A stretch of 64,000 nt of DNA from Spirometra erinaceieuropaei (lineage: Eukaryota; Platyhelminthes; Cestoda; Diphyllobothriidea; Diphyllobothriidae): NCBI GenBank assembly GCA_902702965.1, contig CACRXP010000384.1:14769-78768 (forward strand). Direction: 5' to 3'. Positions 1-10,660 of the stretch are shown one piece after another (position 1 is the stretch's first letter; every line of letters starts with the position of its first letter). Below the pieces are notes generated by a model that was not told the origin of the DNA, did no database searches, and was given only the letters and a program-made list of their open reading frames with translations. Made by a program: the position numbers and the translations under genes.

Positions 1-304
1 TCCGACTCGGCACTCAGTGGGATGCATTGCGTCCGAAACTTTCTTTAGTCTCATACCAACCTTTCAACTCGCCGGCACACGTTGACGTGACCACGCCAGC
101 ACACTCATGGTTGATGCATCCATTGCACCTCTTTACAGGTCGTAGCGTCACCATCGTACGCGATTCGAGCTACTCCTGTCATCATCGACACACGCTCTCT
201 AACCCGCATGTGCATTGGATAATTCCACCCATTTCATCGCCGGCCTCACGATCGACACCATCACTTCGTTCTGTGTCTGGCGGGGGGCTGTCGGGCCGGT
301 GTGG

Positions 305-710
305 CGTCATTGTTCAAGACCACGCTGCCTCAAGGTCATTCACCCTTTTTGCAGTGGGCCGTTCCAGTCGCGCTGACCTGAAGTCACACGATCAACAGCC
401 CGGGCATACCTGCGTCCGCACAGCCGCAGCTGCCCATGAGGCCACTTGAACGCACCTCCCCCCTGCAACCACAACCTAAGCCACTGGCACACCACCCCTC
501 GCAAATACACCACACACGGACTGGATACCACTTGAGCTTGACCCACCTGCCTACAAAATCGGCTGCCACCACTGTTCTAGAGACCCTCAGGCATGACTGG
601 ACGCAGTCAACACCAGCCCTGGCTTCGCCAGTGGCCACTGCCGCTTGACAGGACATCTCGGGGTTTCGTAAACATTAAACCTCTCATTCTGGGGGCTTTT
701 GTCTTCTCCT
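305..710 (-). repeat. Dispersed repeat G, copy 1
   Basis: Read on the minus strand, this stretch matches 4130-4520 and 22325-22745 on the plus strand. All share a segment around a 'gcagtggccactggcgaag' block, a 'gttgactgcg' block and a GC-rich tail ending in a 'cttgaacaatgacgcc'-like end. The reading frames over the copies (for example 384-656 minus) differ in length and carry indels, so coding is unlikely. I do not recognise the family. It behaves like a roughly 400-bp non-autonomous element. Confidence 0.6.
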
Positions 711-1014
711 TCGAACATGGAATTTGACTTGATTACTGTAGCTCACAGGCTACACACATTCTCACTGCTGTGCCGCTACAAAATAAACGGTTGACGGTAC
801 AGTTGATGCTTTGATCCCTGGTTATAAGAAAAAGAAACTGTATTTTGAAGGATTTCAAAGCCGATGAGCATCTATCAGTTAGCGTATTTTTCCCTTCAGA
901 AATGTGGTGCATTTTGGAATAATTCAGCCGTTGTGCTTCACAAACTCTCCCCGCCTACGTTTGGGAGATAAAGACAGACTACCGTTGGAGGCCACATCAA
1001 TGTGCATCTACTAA
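711..1014. other. No gene seen
   Basis: AT-rich sequence between repeat G and the endonuclease relic. I see no repeat or coding signal here. Confidence 0.5.
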
Positions 1015-1314
1015 TTCACTTTCTCCTGTGGAGCGGAATACATCGGCCGCACAACAAGACGCCTGGTAAAGAGGGTGCGTGAACATATGCCCGCCTAGCT
1101 AGGCAGAGGTGACACCCGATCGATTTCAAGTTCTCTTCTTGCACATTTAATCGATAGGGATTACCGAGTCGATGCCAAGGAAGCATTGCAGGTTTTCTAT
1201 CGGACACCAGCAAGCTTCTCTAAAGGCCTACGCCAACGCATACTAGCAAAGGCCGAGGCAGTGGCTAGACGGCTAGCGAATCCGGGGTTATTTTCTCAGA
1301 AATCCCTGACATAA
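1015..1314 (+). pseudogene. GIY-YIG endonuclease relic of a Penelope-like element
   Basis: The plus-strand frame from 1015 reads as the C-terminal half of a PLE-type GIY-YIG nuclease. It has a CGAEYIGRTTRRL block (the YIG motif and the catalytic Arg region), then REHMPA, a histidine-containing AHLIDRDYRVD block, and an AEAVARRLANP tail. In autonomous elements this domain nicks target DNA for insertion by the linked reverse transcriptase. The frame has an internal TAG right after REHMPA, where related proteins usually have Trp, and a TAA just before 1015, so it is a dead, 5'-truncated copy. Its sequence is clearly unlike the endonucleases at 19222 and 30783, so it represents a separate lineage. 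No reverse transcriptase is recognisable upstream. Confidence 0.7.
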
Positions 1315-2954
1315 GCGCTCTCTCTCTGCCGTGGCCGACGCCAACCTCAAGTGATGACGACATGCCGCCTCAAATCCCTAATTACATTGATAGGTACTCC
1401 GTGTACTCAATCCAAGGACCTCAGTCAAAGCCTCTCTTACCTCCTCCCCTAGCCCCGAGGACCAACACCTGCCAACCTTGTCATGCGGGCGGCGTGGAGA
1501 TGATGAGTGTTCATGACGTAGTAACCCTTGAGACGCCTATAACCACTGTTACTTTTGTACATTTTCATTCCTTTATGCAACTGTATTGGCCTGACGAAGA
1601 ATTACTAAAAACACTTGTTTGTCATCTTAACTTTTCTGATCTATTTAAGTGGCAAATACAATGATTCGTTTTGCCGAATGTTTGCTCGTGTTGATCATAC
1701 ATCGATTTTGTCGTGTGCTTTATAAGTACTGTCATCATAAATAGGGACTACAGGCTGCAAGGGGAAATCTACTTTTCTTCCTAATAACTGAGGAGTGTTT
1801 CGAGGTTCCGTTCTATCCTTTCATCTCTCCTCCCTCCACAACGATAAATTATGATCGCTATATGACACCCTGTGTGTTGAGTGTGCTGATGATATGTTTT
1901 TTGGTCATTCTCTTAAAAATCAAGCATATCTCCAGGTTTTAAGTGATTGCCTAGACCATGTCTCAGTACAATTGTTGGAAAATGGTCCTCTTGGACATCC
2001 ATCCCAAGGAGGTTTCATCTTCCCAGTACCTTGATGGCACCATGACATTAAATCTTTCATGCTTCCTGCATTTTGAAACCACTTTCTTTAAAATCCGTAA
2101 TCACCTTTTTTACGTTTTTCGTTCGTATGTCTATCACACCGCAACCCTTTGATCTGGAGGATCACAGATGTCTGCATTCTTCATATCGTTCATAATTATT
2201 CTTTCGTTATTTCTCCTGCTTTTGCTTTAAAGAAATATGTTAATTTAAAACGAGTCCTCCGAAAGCTCTCTTTTGCTGTGGGTTTTTATTGTGTCTCTTT
2301 AGTCAACAATACAGTACAACGACATTTCACAACGGTCAAGAAACTTGCCGATGGAATTCTGGATGATGTTGTTCATCGCATTCATCCTGAACTTATTGTT
2401 GCAAAGTCCTCCCGCCCCATGCACTGTGACTTCCGACAAATCTCTGGCCACTGAGCTGGGGCCTCGGTCCACCAGTCAGTCAACCCACTCACATAATGCC
2501 GATCGCAAGGACCGAGTCAGTCATCAGGCTGCGAGGCCATGACTCTTAGAGCGTCGTTGCAGTCTCAGAAACGTCCGATTTATTGTGCTGGGGAACGCGT
2601 TCATGTGCCGTACGGTTGGAGTCCCCAAAGATGGCCACAGTCTCTCCTCCCTCTCCTCACCTGACCGAGTCTGTGGGCTGGGATTGGGCGCATAAACAAC
2701 TGAATTTTAACTGGGCCAGACAAGGAGGACTGCGTGGTTGAGGGTTCAGCAAATTCGCATTTGCACGCGTTACACCCAAAGTTGCATGTCCCCTATGGGA
2801 ATAATTAACTCGTTTTCATTGGGAAAATAACCCTTAACGTTGGCGCCTTTCTAACAAATGCAGCAACTTCCCGTAAGTAGTTGAACTTCCGCAACCTTGG
2901 CTTACAACTTGACATGTAGTTTCTATGAAAGTGAATTGTTGGACTTTTCAAGGC
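1315..2954. other. Unrecognised non-coding stretch
   Basis: This follows the endonuclease relic. Its first few hundred bases may be the 3' region of that element. A segment near 2345-2455 resembles 38565-38665, so it is repetitive. No open frame carries a recognisable domain. One ADD-like tripeptide near 1880 was considered and rejected as LINE evidence. Confidence 0.4.
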
Positions 2955-3307
2955 CAAATTATACTCATCCTTTGAGGTTAAAATTGGAAAAAAGACGACT
3001 TTCTATCGAATGAGCAAGACAATGAATATTTTTATACATGTTTTCCATGAAATATAATTGAATTTTCAAGGGCATCGAAAATCAATGAGAAAATTGCATG
3101 CTACTGAAGTAGTCATTTTTTCAAAGTATAGATCTTTCATGCAGCCGAAAATATGTTCTTTCGAAAGCCGACACCCTGAGGTAACTGGATCATTATAGAT
3201 TTATGCTGCATTATGATTAGTTTCACAACACTATTTAATTTATCTTTTCGAAACGAGAACGCATTTCGAAATTTTGGTTGACATTTCATGAGTTAGCACA
3301 TCTACTG
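2955..3307 (+). repeat. Fold-back MITE, right half only
   Basis: This matches the right half of the complete 990-bp elements at 43748-44738 and 56360-57349. It ends in 'gagttagcacatctactg' followed by TA (3308-3309), the same terminus and flanking dinucleotide as the complete copies. The left half is missing. No ORF. Confidence 0.75.
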
Positions 3308-3724
3308 TAGTTTCTGTGAAAGTGGATTGCATGAACTGAGATGCAGGACTGGATATCGTGGAATATAATTTCGATAAACATCATACGATGCAGGATATTG
3401 ATTTCTCGATGCGGGTATTTCCGCTCATTTCTCAAAATTAGCGGTATTTAATATGTGCCTACTAAATGTGTATAAGTATGTATGTTTGTTTGCCCTTAAA
3501 ATGGGTTACGAAGTAGACGCGCTGAATCATCACTGGGATCAGCTTGGAGTCCGATAGGCGTGATCGGGAATGCGCAGCCACAACAAATACTAAAAGTAGA
3601 GGCTTGGGAGAAGACTTAATTTCAGGGGCCCGTCGCCCGGACTGGGATCATTGTCGCCCGCCTCTTCTCGTGCTATGTAAAGTCCTGGTAAGTTTAAGTT
3701 GAGGACCAGAAAGTGTGGTGGTGC

Positions 3725-3850
3725 GCCTAGGTGCGGGTTTTTTCGCAGTGCCGACCACTTGCGCCCTAGCCTGTCTCTGGTATTCTTGGCCCCGTTTTTG
3801 AAACCGGGTCTAGGCGGGGAGAGAGCGCGGTAGATGCAGCGCAAATCAAC
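3725..3850 (+). repeat. Short dispersed repeat H, core module
   Basis: A roughly 120-bp module with fixed landmarks: a 'cctaggtgcgggttt' start, a GTGCC box, a 'gaaaccgggtctaggcgggg' box, then 'gagagagcgcggtagatgc'. The same order recurs at 21388-21505, 55968-56100, 59360-59475, about 60100-60260 and 60590-60735 on the plus strand, and near 20450-20700 and 57370-57470 on the minus strand. Function unknown. It may be the conserved part of a longer non-autonomous element. Confidence 0.6.
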
Positions 3851-4129
3851 CATCACAGCAGTGAATTCGTGTGGCTATTCACTTTCCCGAAAAGTGAGGC
3901 GTGCAAAAGTAAAGAGGAAGACTGGGTCGAGCACCGGAATCGTTCATTCGTTATTCCGAACTTCCGAACGTGTGGAGGAGTCCATCGTCAGAAATGTGTC
4001 TGTGCATATTTTTCTTGGTTCGTCCCACCACTTGTGACGCTTATACGGTGTACGTGTGTGCAGTCTGAGCGCCACCATAATCAGGACAAATCCTATTTTG
4101 GAAGGAGAAGAGAGAAGGCACCAAAATGA

Positions 4130-4520
4130 GGGGTTTATTGTGCACAGAACCCGGAGTTGTCCTCTTAAGCGGCAGTGGCCACTAGCGAAGCCAGGACTGG
4201 TGTTGACTGCGACCAGTCAGGCCTGAGAGTCCCTGAGATAGTGGTGACAGCCGCTTTTGTAGGCTCTTGGGCCAAGCTCAAGTGGCGTTAGCCGAGGGGT
4301 GGCGTCCCAGTGGCTCAGGCTGTGGTTGCAGGGGGTGGCGCGTCCAAGTGGCCGCATGGGCAGCTGCGACCGCGCGGACGCACGTATGCCCGAGCTGTTG
4401 GTTGTGTGACTTCAGGTCACCTCGTCTGGGACGGCTCGCTGCAAGGGGTGAATTACCTTGAAGCACCGAGGTCTTGAACAAAAACGCCGGGCCAGTTATG
4501 ATGGCTGGCTGCCACACACT
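4130..4520 (+). repeat. Dispersed repeat G, copy 2
   Basis: Plus-strand copy of the repeat described at 305-710. The order of blocks is the same, and the copy differs by substitutions and short indels. Confidence 0.6.
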
Positions 4521-5296
4521 CTTCCGCAGCCCAATATAACGCTGTCTGGGGGAAAAAGTGAGGTCCGTTATTTGGGAAACCTGCAGCAGTACGAAATGCT
4601 ATTTGGTTACAACTAGGCTCGCAATCTAATCCATAGTTGTAGGAAGCACGCAATAATATGTCAGATATCTTAACCTATTCCAGTTAGTAAGGCTGTAGCG
4701 ATGCTCATAAACTTTTCCATTCAGCGGCGTCTGAGGAGTTGCAAGGAGGTGACTTGTGTAGGCTTGCCTGGATATGACGATGTCCTAAACGAGTCATTAC
4801 GTAGGTTTATTGGCTTACAGGTGAAGGTATCGTCATACTCGTGTGCACTTACCTGCCAGCTTTTTTTTAATTCGCCGAGAACATTAACGGAATGGCTCAG
4901 CTCAGATCACTTTAGAGATATCTCTACGCACTTATTTCCAGTTCCGTACATCTCTTCTGCAGGCTACCAGTTTATATCCTTCCACAATCTACATTGCCAA
5001 CAAAATTGCGTTATTTCGACTGTCTGTCTAGTATTCATATTTAGAATGCCATTCAACGGACCGCCCTCTATACAAGGAGATACGACAAATCAGGGTGTTC
5101 ATCTGTTGTGCGGAGATGCGTCACGGGGCTTTTGTTTGTCTTACATTTGTGCCTGATAGGTTGAGGAGGAATATTAACTTGTGTTACCTTATTGTCTTTC
5201 TCTTCGATTGTCGAGTGCGCCGCCAAACCTGCCTACGGCCTTTGCGGTCGTAATACGGGCAAAGTGACTTCACCTCGCTAACTCAGGGTCTGCAGT
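4521..5296. other. No gene recognised
   Basis: The longest open frame, 4701-5156 plus (151 residues), has no motif I recognise. It is cysteine- and serine-rich without a domain-like pattern, and no copy of it is seen elsewhere. I treat it as chance. Confidence 0.35.
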
Positions 5297-5581
5297 TTAA
5301 TACCAAACCAAAGCCGGTACTGCTGCTTTATCGAAGATTGCACCACATTTACGGGGTTTACACTTCAACCGGCATGAGTGATCCTCTATGACATTTGTGC
5401 ACCTGCCCGCGGCTGGATCTACGGCATGTTTAAAATGGTTGACGCCGTTGTGTTCATAACTTTCCGACAGTAGACTAACGTACACCTTCCGTTCGTCGGT
5501 TGCAATTGCATAACCCGGTGCCACCAGTTGCTTAAGCACGGCATTTTGGTGTCTTGCCGTTCTTGTTTGCACAAAATGCAC
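5297..5581 (-). pseudogene. Merlin / ISXO2-type transposase fragment
   Basis: The minus-strand frame encodes about 94 residues resembling the C-terminal catalytic part of Merlin (IS1016/ISXO2-like) DDE transposases. It has a VAPGYAIATDE block (second catalytic Asp in TDE), a GVNHFKHAVDP block, and CTNVIED, where the catalytic Glu sits in the usual 'TNxIE' context. The first codon is GTG and a stop lies two codons upstream, so the N-terminal half and first catalytic Asp are absent. Merlin elements are known from flatworms. I see no terminal inverted repeats. The identification rests on motif order only. Confidence 0.6.
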
Positions 5582-5694
5582 GCATTAAGGCTGGTCGATC
5601 CACCGATAAGAACTCAGAGTCAGCTCGCAACAGCAGTCATTTTCGAGCTTGCTACGACTTCCATCGCAGTGCTTTCTCTTATCGCTGATGCGAT

Positions 5695-5945
5695 AGGCCG
5701 CAAGTGAGACCTTGGCTACCAGAACCTTCGTGCCCGGTCCCGGATGGGACGAGAAGGTGAACGCCAGTGTGCAGGATCAGTTTATTCAAGGTCTTTAGAA
5801 GTGGGAAGCGGTTTTGGGGGATCGTATATTCCGTACAGAATAACTGGAGGAGTTGGAGAGAGTTGGCAGTCGGACGAGGGCACGTCCGGCGCCGGATGAG
5901 CGGCGTCCCAAGCATCCATCAGGGAATGCGTCAGAGCGTCTTAGG
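5695..5945 (+). repeat. Direct repeat J, copy 1
   Basis: This matches 6480-6695 in the same orientation. The most conserved part is about 125 bp around a 'gagagttggcagtcggacg' block, an 'acgtccggcgccgg' block and a 'gcggcgtcccaag' block. A conserved 'gtacagaataa' precedes them. No coding sense is conserved. Confidence 0.65.
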
Positions 5946-6479
5946 GCAAAACACATCTGATTCGGCCTTGAGTCTGATTGGCCAGTTGGATAGCCGTGTG
6001 GTGCGAACATGCAGACACTCGCGAGAGGCCCAGCATTGAGAGAGGCGCTCGGAGTACTACGGGCCACTACAATCGAACCCATCATCAGAGGTAGTAACAG
6101 ATTAGGGCGTTGGGAGGCAAAGGGATTGCAGTATTTATAGGATGCAGTTGCTAAGCCCCCTCAAACCCATTATATCTGCTGGTCTTTGCACTCATCACAG
6201 ACGTTCGTGCTTGGAGCGAGGACTCCATGATCGCCCATATCTGAGGTGATTGAGTTGCCACATTTCATGGCTGTATTTTGGCTGTTAGCAGGATTATTAT
6301 TTTACAATTTGGTTCACTGAGGATGTCTCTGAAAACCTTTTTCTTCCGCACCATACCCTGTCCAGGCAAAGTCTTAATGCAGAGTATTGAGGGGGAAGTC
6401 ATTACGCACCGCGTATCGCAGAACCAGGATTCAAGCAGTTGGTAAAAAGCATTATCAGTCATGTTTAAAATCGTATCAC
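5946..6479. other. No gene recognised
   Basis: Spacer between the two J copies. Near 6065-6170 it resembles a PLE end ('ggatgcagttg' after 'gcagtatttatag'), compare 35430-35450, but no ribozyme core is present. Confidence 0.35.
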
Positions 6480-6695
6480 AGATAAGCTAGGCCGCGTATG
6501 AGACCCTGCCTAATACGACCTTCAGGCCCAGTCCCAAATGGAAACAGAAGGCGGACGCCAATGGGGAGGATGATGTATTCTGTACAGAATAATTGTCGAA
6601 GGGGTTCGGAGAGAGTTGGCAGTCGGACGAGGGCACGTCCGGCGCCGGGTGAGCGGCGTCCCAAGTCTCCGTCAGAGAATGCGTCAAAGCGCTTT
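6480..6695 (+). repeat. Direct repeat J, copy 2
   Basis: Second copy of repeat J, about 760 bp downstream of the first. Substitutions are scattered, so the duplication is not recent. Confidence 0.65.
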
Positions 6696-6960
6696 ACGAC
6701 AGGATGTAACGTTCCTTGACCTGAACAGGGTTGTTTGAATGTGATAACACTTTATGACGCGGACCTGGAATGACGATGGTGTAACCGCGTGCTGATGAAG
6801 ACGGCCGGTGTCCCCTCCTCTCGCTACCGCCGACACCCTCTCTCACAACGTATCGTCGTTCTCGTCTCCCGCTGCCTGTCTCGCTCAACGCTGGCTTCCC
6901 CTCGGCCCTTCCCTGCCGTTGCCCACAGCGCTTCATCCCCACCGGTCGTTTTAGCTAACA
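6696..6960 (-). repeat. Dispersed repeat K, copy 1
   Basis: The minus strand matches 61930-62110 plus: an 'agcgctgtg' start, a purine-rich (GA) middle, and a 'cacg(c)(a)gttaca' block near the end. The family is not recognised. Coding is not conserved between the two copies. Confidence 0.5.
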
Positions 6961-8285
6961 TGTCAGATTCGCCTCCCTATTCAGACAGGTTATGTCATCG
7001 CTGTTTCTCATTCTACATTGACATATACAATTATTATACGTAATACCCGTGTCCATCTCGTTCCATTATACTTTATGCCATACCTGGTTTGCCTTCTTCT
7101 CCTGCGTGTAAATGAGCATCATGAGATGCTAACGACTCTGTTAAGGTCGATCTCCGCCAGGATCTCTTCTCTGCGCTTAGTTACTTTGGTGTATGCTACC
7201 CTTGATGTCCTCGGCCGCTACAAGGACACGTCTGACTCGACCTTGGATCCGATTGGTCCGTTGGAGGGCCGAGTGGACGAATGTTAGACAGCCATTTTGG
7301 CGGAGCCCCCCCGGAAAGAAGTTTGTGCAAAGGCTGACATTCTGAGGTGACCGAAATAACTTGTGATTATATTGAGCGAAAGTTGGTCTTACACTCCTAC
7401 TTAAGTAGTCTTTTCTAACCAAAGACACATTTCGGAACTTCGATAAAAATTTTATGGAATAGCAAATCTAATGTGCTTCTACTTTCTAATAGGTCCGGAG
7501 TTCATTGACTCACACCAAGTGACTGGTCTTTTGAAAACACAATCGCTGAATAGCTCTGAGAACCCAGCGTCCTCTAAGTTCTTAGCAGATATGTTAACCG
7601 AAAATGATAGGTCTTCAAAAGTACAAATGGAGGCGGATTTAAAAAAGTACTAGAATGTCGTAGGAAATGCGGACGTCTAATTAAAACGCAAAAACATCTT
7701 TGAGTAGTATTCTATGAAAAATGAAAGGAAAAGTACTGAGGGTTGCCGAAATCATGCCACAATCTGAGCAGATCAGATCAGATTTGCAGGGGTTTGCTTA
7801 GTTCAGTTCACTGTTCAAATCAGAATTATGTTTTTAATCAGGGGAGGGAAATACACGAAGGACTGACTTTGTTTTTCTGTGGCAGAGTGCAAACTAAAAG
7901 CGATTGTGAATCAACAACCTACATAACACAACAACTGAAAATAGACATTGCCCCGTAGGGCATATTTCCTGTGTTATTGCACCAGAACGTAGGACCAGAT
8001 TGTGGGTCCGTAGCTTGAGGTAGGAAGCAATCTGCTAGAGGAGGCTTTGTGCTAAACAGTCAGTCTGCTGGGCTTGCCACACTTTGCAGCAGGTTGCGAG
8101 GGGGCGCGTTAGCTAGCCCAATTATGAAAAACTCTGTCAGATTCTCAAAGGCGAAGGTTTCATGGTGATAATTTGAGAAGTAGCGCACCGGAACAGGATT
8201 TACCGAGGTGCGATCGTCGACAAATTGGCGGTTAATAGGTATTTTGGCGGATTTTGAATAATGCATTTTGATTCAGATGTGAAGC
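6961..8285. other. No gene recognised; MITE scrap near 7390-7475
   Basis: Sequence near 7390-7475 ('tacttaagtagtc' plus the 'acatttcggaacttcg' block) resembles the right end of the fold-back MITE but is badly worn. The rest shows no repeat or coding signal that I can support. Confidence 0.35.
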
Positions 8286-8379
8286 TATCGGCGGTCTCGG
8301 TAGGATTCGAACCCACGACAGAAAGGGGAAGGTTTGAGTAAAGACAACGCTCTAGCCAACTGAGCTAAAGAGATCCCAC
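8286..8379 (-). repeat. tRNA-derived SINE head (type B)
   Basis: The minus strand has a tRNA-like A box (TTAGCTCAGTTGGCTAGAG) and a perfect B box (GGTTCGAATCC, complement of 8303-8313) with about 35 bases between them. This is the internal promoter layout of RNA polymerase III genes. The spacing and extended pyrimidine-rich middle do not fold as a normal tRNA, and copies recur at 46290-46385 and 52303-52400 (plus a part at 8580-8625). I therefore call it a SINE head rather than a tRNA gene. Confidence 0.6.
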
Positions 8380-8924
8380 CGGGAGGCGTGAGTTTAGTCA
8401 CATTTGGGTCAAGTTACTAGCAGCCTACTGCGACGTATGGAATCCACAAAATCTGATGCAGTAGACTGACAGCCCAAGCAGGATTTCCGGAGCAATCCAT
8501 CTAGAATCCACCAGGTGACCACTAGGCAAACGTAATTAATGGGTGTTTTTGCAGGTTTTAAATAATCAAATGTGAAAACTCGACGACCTCGGTGGGACTC
8601 GAACCTATGACAGCCCTGGCTGTATTCCAGCCTTCCCGTTTTACAGTTGGGTAAAAATGAACTCGAAGATTTCCAAAATAAAAGGTGGGTAAAACAGACG
8701 GACAAGTCCTTACTGGCAGCACGATACGCAGTTGTAGCGGCTTTCTTCCCCAGGCGAGTGCCAGCCTACGTACATGAGCCTACACGTCGTCCGGCTTCGG
8801 CTAGTGGGGGAAGAGAGAAATGTCAGTTGCTGCCAGGGCGTCACAAGCCGGAGGTTGAGTCACTGGCTCGAACGGGCCGGAAGCGACATATGTAAGTGAC
8901 TACCATGAGAGCAGGCAATTACAG
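8380..8924. other. SINE type B body and unrecognised sequence
   Basis: The segment 8395-8520 has short matches to 52400-52480 (a 'gcccaagcaggatttcc' block), which suggests sequence travelling with the SINE. A partial B-box copy lies at 8580-8625. No gene seen. Confidence 0.4.
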
Positions 8925-9207
8925 TAACAATGGTAGAGGGCGCTCACCGATCGTTCCTATGGAAGTCACTCGTTCCGTTGTGCCTTACGGGCTCTCTCTT
9001 GAGCCCAATTAGCAGCCGCACAGCGGCGTATGATATAGACAGTACGTTATTACCCACAAAGATAGGGGAGACTAGAATGGTCATTTACGGCTTATTAGCT
9101 GTCGTCCGTCAGTCATTTCTAACTTTGGATTACGAGTACCTAGAGCTCGATCCCGCGACCTGTTAGTTAGAAGTCCACGCCTCTAACCACTGGGCCGTGT
9201 GCCCGTT
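8925..9207 (-). repeat. tRNA-Arg-like SINE, complete copy
   Basis: On the minus strand the element begins with a tRNA-like head. It has an A-box region with AGTGGTTAGAGGCGTGG, a middle with GGACTTCTAA as in the anticodon arm of tRNA-Arg(UCU), and a B box GCGGGATCGAGCTC. A body follows with a 'gacggacgacagctaata' block, a 'cttgggctc'-like hairpin and a terminal 'cgatcggtgagcgccctc' block. The same head and body recur at 9317-9500 and 59625-59880. SINEs of this kind are transcribed by polymerase III and copied by LINE enzymes. Confidence 0.7.
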
Positions 9208-9316
9208 GCCCTATAGGGCTCGATCAGAAATATACAATGATAGGGGACGCTCATCAATCGTTTTTACGGAACTCACTCGTTCTGTGATGTATATTCCGGT
9301 CAAAACCGACAGGACA

Positions 9317-9500
9317 ACGGGCCCGTGGTCAAGTGGTTAGAAACTTTGGACTTCTAACTGACAGGTCACGAGTTTGAGCCCCAGGCGTTCCACATTTCGG
9401 AGTTGGATATGATCGGCTGACTGCGGCTAATAATCCGGAAATGGCCATTCCGGTCTCCCTTGTCTTTGTCGGCAATAAAATACGGCCTATTAACATTTAA
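9317..9500 (+). repeat. tRNA-Arg-like SINE, 3'-truncated copy
   Basis: Plus-strand head 'gggcccgtggtcaagtgg', then GGACTTCTAACTGACAGG, a B box near 'gagtttgagcccc', and the body block 'gcggctaataa' through 'cttgtctttgtcggc'. The piece at 9234-9285 is the tail of another copy in the opposite orientation, so SINEs cluster here. Confidence 0.65.
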
Positions 9501-9740
9501 CCCTGCCTAGATCGAAGGCGGAGTGTAGTGTCGAAGAAGGCAGTGTTCGTGCCCAGAAAATACCGGTAACCCAGCGGTAAGAAAAGTGAACACGGCATCC
9601 ACTGCGCGCGATAGGAGGACAGAGTGCATATTGCTGATGGAGAGGAGGAAGCACAGTACACACCGGGGGTCAGGGAATTGACGGGATGTAATAAGCAGGA
9701 GGCAGCTCAGGGGGTAGGGTGAAGTCCCAGCATCGAGTAT
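9501..9740 (-). repeat. LINE-associated repeat segment
   Basis: The minus strand matches the segment that precedes RTE reverse transcriptase at 31940-32240 plus, and 10640-10870 minus ('gtccctacatcccgtcaa'-like and 'gcgcgcagtgg' blocks). It is pyrimidine-rich and non-coding. It abuts the PLE endonuclease relic that follows on the same strand, so the two were joined by rearrangement. Confidence 0.5.
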
Positions 9741-9743
9741 GGA

Positions 9744-10092
9744 GTGGGAACGTCGTTGCACTTGTTAAAGGACTGGGGGCCAGTGAACCATGACTCAAGC
9801 AGTTCGCGGCTCACGCGGTTGTCAGCTCTAGCGAGAATTTCGGCCTCTCTAAATTTGAATGTGACCGGATATCGTTGAATGAGCCACAACTCGAGAGCTG
9901 ACGTTATTTCTCCTCACTGCTGCAGCGTGTTTGCCTGTTCGCGTTCGGAGCTGTCTTCCGGTTTTTCCGACGTAGTTGTCTTGTCCACAACTGCACCAGA
10001 TCTGATAAACGACTCCAGACGTTTCTCGTCGCGGCAGCGGGTTTTTCGTTTTCATTACCTGGCGCCTGATGGTTGTCACTGGTCTGTGTCCA
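9744..10092 (-). pseudogene. PLE GIY-YIG endonuclease relic
   Basis: The minus strand reads TIRRQVMK, then SGVVYQIWCSCG, YVGKTGRQLRTR and KHAAAVRRN, which is the GIY-YIG nuclease of the PLE-1 family (compare 19222-19560). A frameshift near 9855-9875 moves the reading into a second frame that continues FREAEILARADNRVSRELL and ESWFTGPQS. The metal-binding Glu of ELLESW is retained, but the Glu of YVGETG is Lys. The upstream side is fused to RTE sequence at about 10093 rather than to PLE reverse transcriptase. The equivalent piece in the other arm of the large inverted duplication is 32985-33330. Confidence 0.75.
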
Positions 10093-10660
10093 ATTCCAAC
10101 TCCAGCTGCTCCTCTCCGTGGGCCTACGTCGGTATTGCGGTGAACCTGAGACTGAGTAGGGTGAGGGCAAGTACGCAGACCGCACCACTCTACTGGTCAC
10201 TGCGAATGTTTCTCAGGTTGCATCACTGTCCGTTACGCGAGTCATAAGCCCATCGCGAAGTTGGCGCACAGTTTGGACATCCAAATTTCGTAATTTGCCA
10301 CCGAAGTTCATCGTACTTGACTGTATCGAAGGCCTTCGTTAAGTCAATCACTTTGGTGAGGAGTTTGGTTCTCATCTCGTGGAGGGTTGCAAAGATCACA
10401 TCAGTAGGTCAACAGCTTCGGCGAAATCCATACTGCCTTTCTGGAAGAAGTCGCTGCTCCAAGTGCGTGTGCAGACGGTTAGCGAGAACACAAGCAAAGA
10501 TTTCGCCTGCAGCGTTTGGTAGCGAGATGGATCGGTGGTTGTCACAGTGTTGTCGGTTTCCAAGGTGCATGCATATATGAGCGACGCTGACGTACTTGCA
10601 GTCTCCCGTCCTGACCAAAGGCGGCGTCTAGTAACGAAGAAGGTAGTGTTCACGGCCAAC
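10093..10660 (-). pseudogene. RTE-type LINE reverse transcriptase fragment
   Basis: The minus-strand frames carry decayed but ordered landmarks of RTE-clade reverse transcriptase: CDNHRSISL, GEIFACVLANRLHTHLEQ, LLPERQYGFRR, then, after frameshifts, pieces of the 'vndltkafdtv' region, a 'cdgimtrv'-like region and 'vcvlaltll'. These match the finger and palm segments between motifs 2 and B. No catalytic ADD is reached. It is the inverted counterpart of 32260-32660. Confidence 0.7.

Noticed and set aside
1875..2030. Possible LINE reverse transcriptase with an ECADDMFFGH-like block
   Set aside because: One ADD-like tripeptide in a frame of about 60 codons. Neither motif B before it nor the usual hydrophobic block after it is convincing.
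8286..8379. Functional tRNA gene on the minus strand
   Set aside because: A and B boxes are good, but the acceptor and anticodon stems do not form and several worn copies exist, so a SINE head is the better explanation.
9140..9207. tRNA-Arg(UCU) gene on the minus strand
   Set aside because: The head resembles tRNA-Arg, but the acceptor stem is not closed and the sequence runs into a SINE body shared by two other loci.
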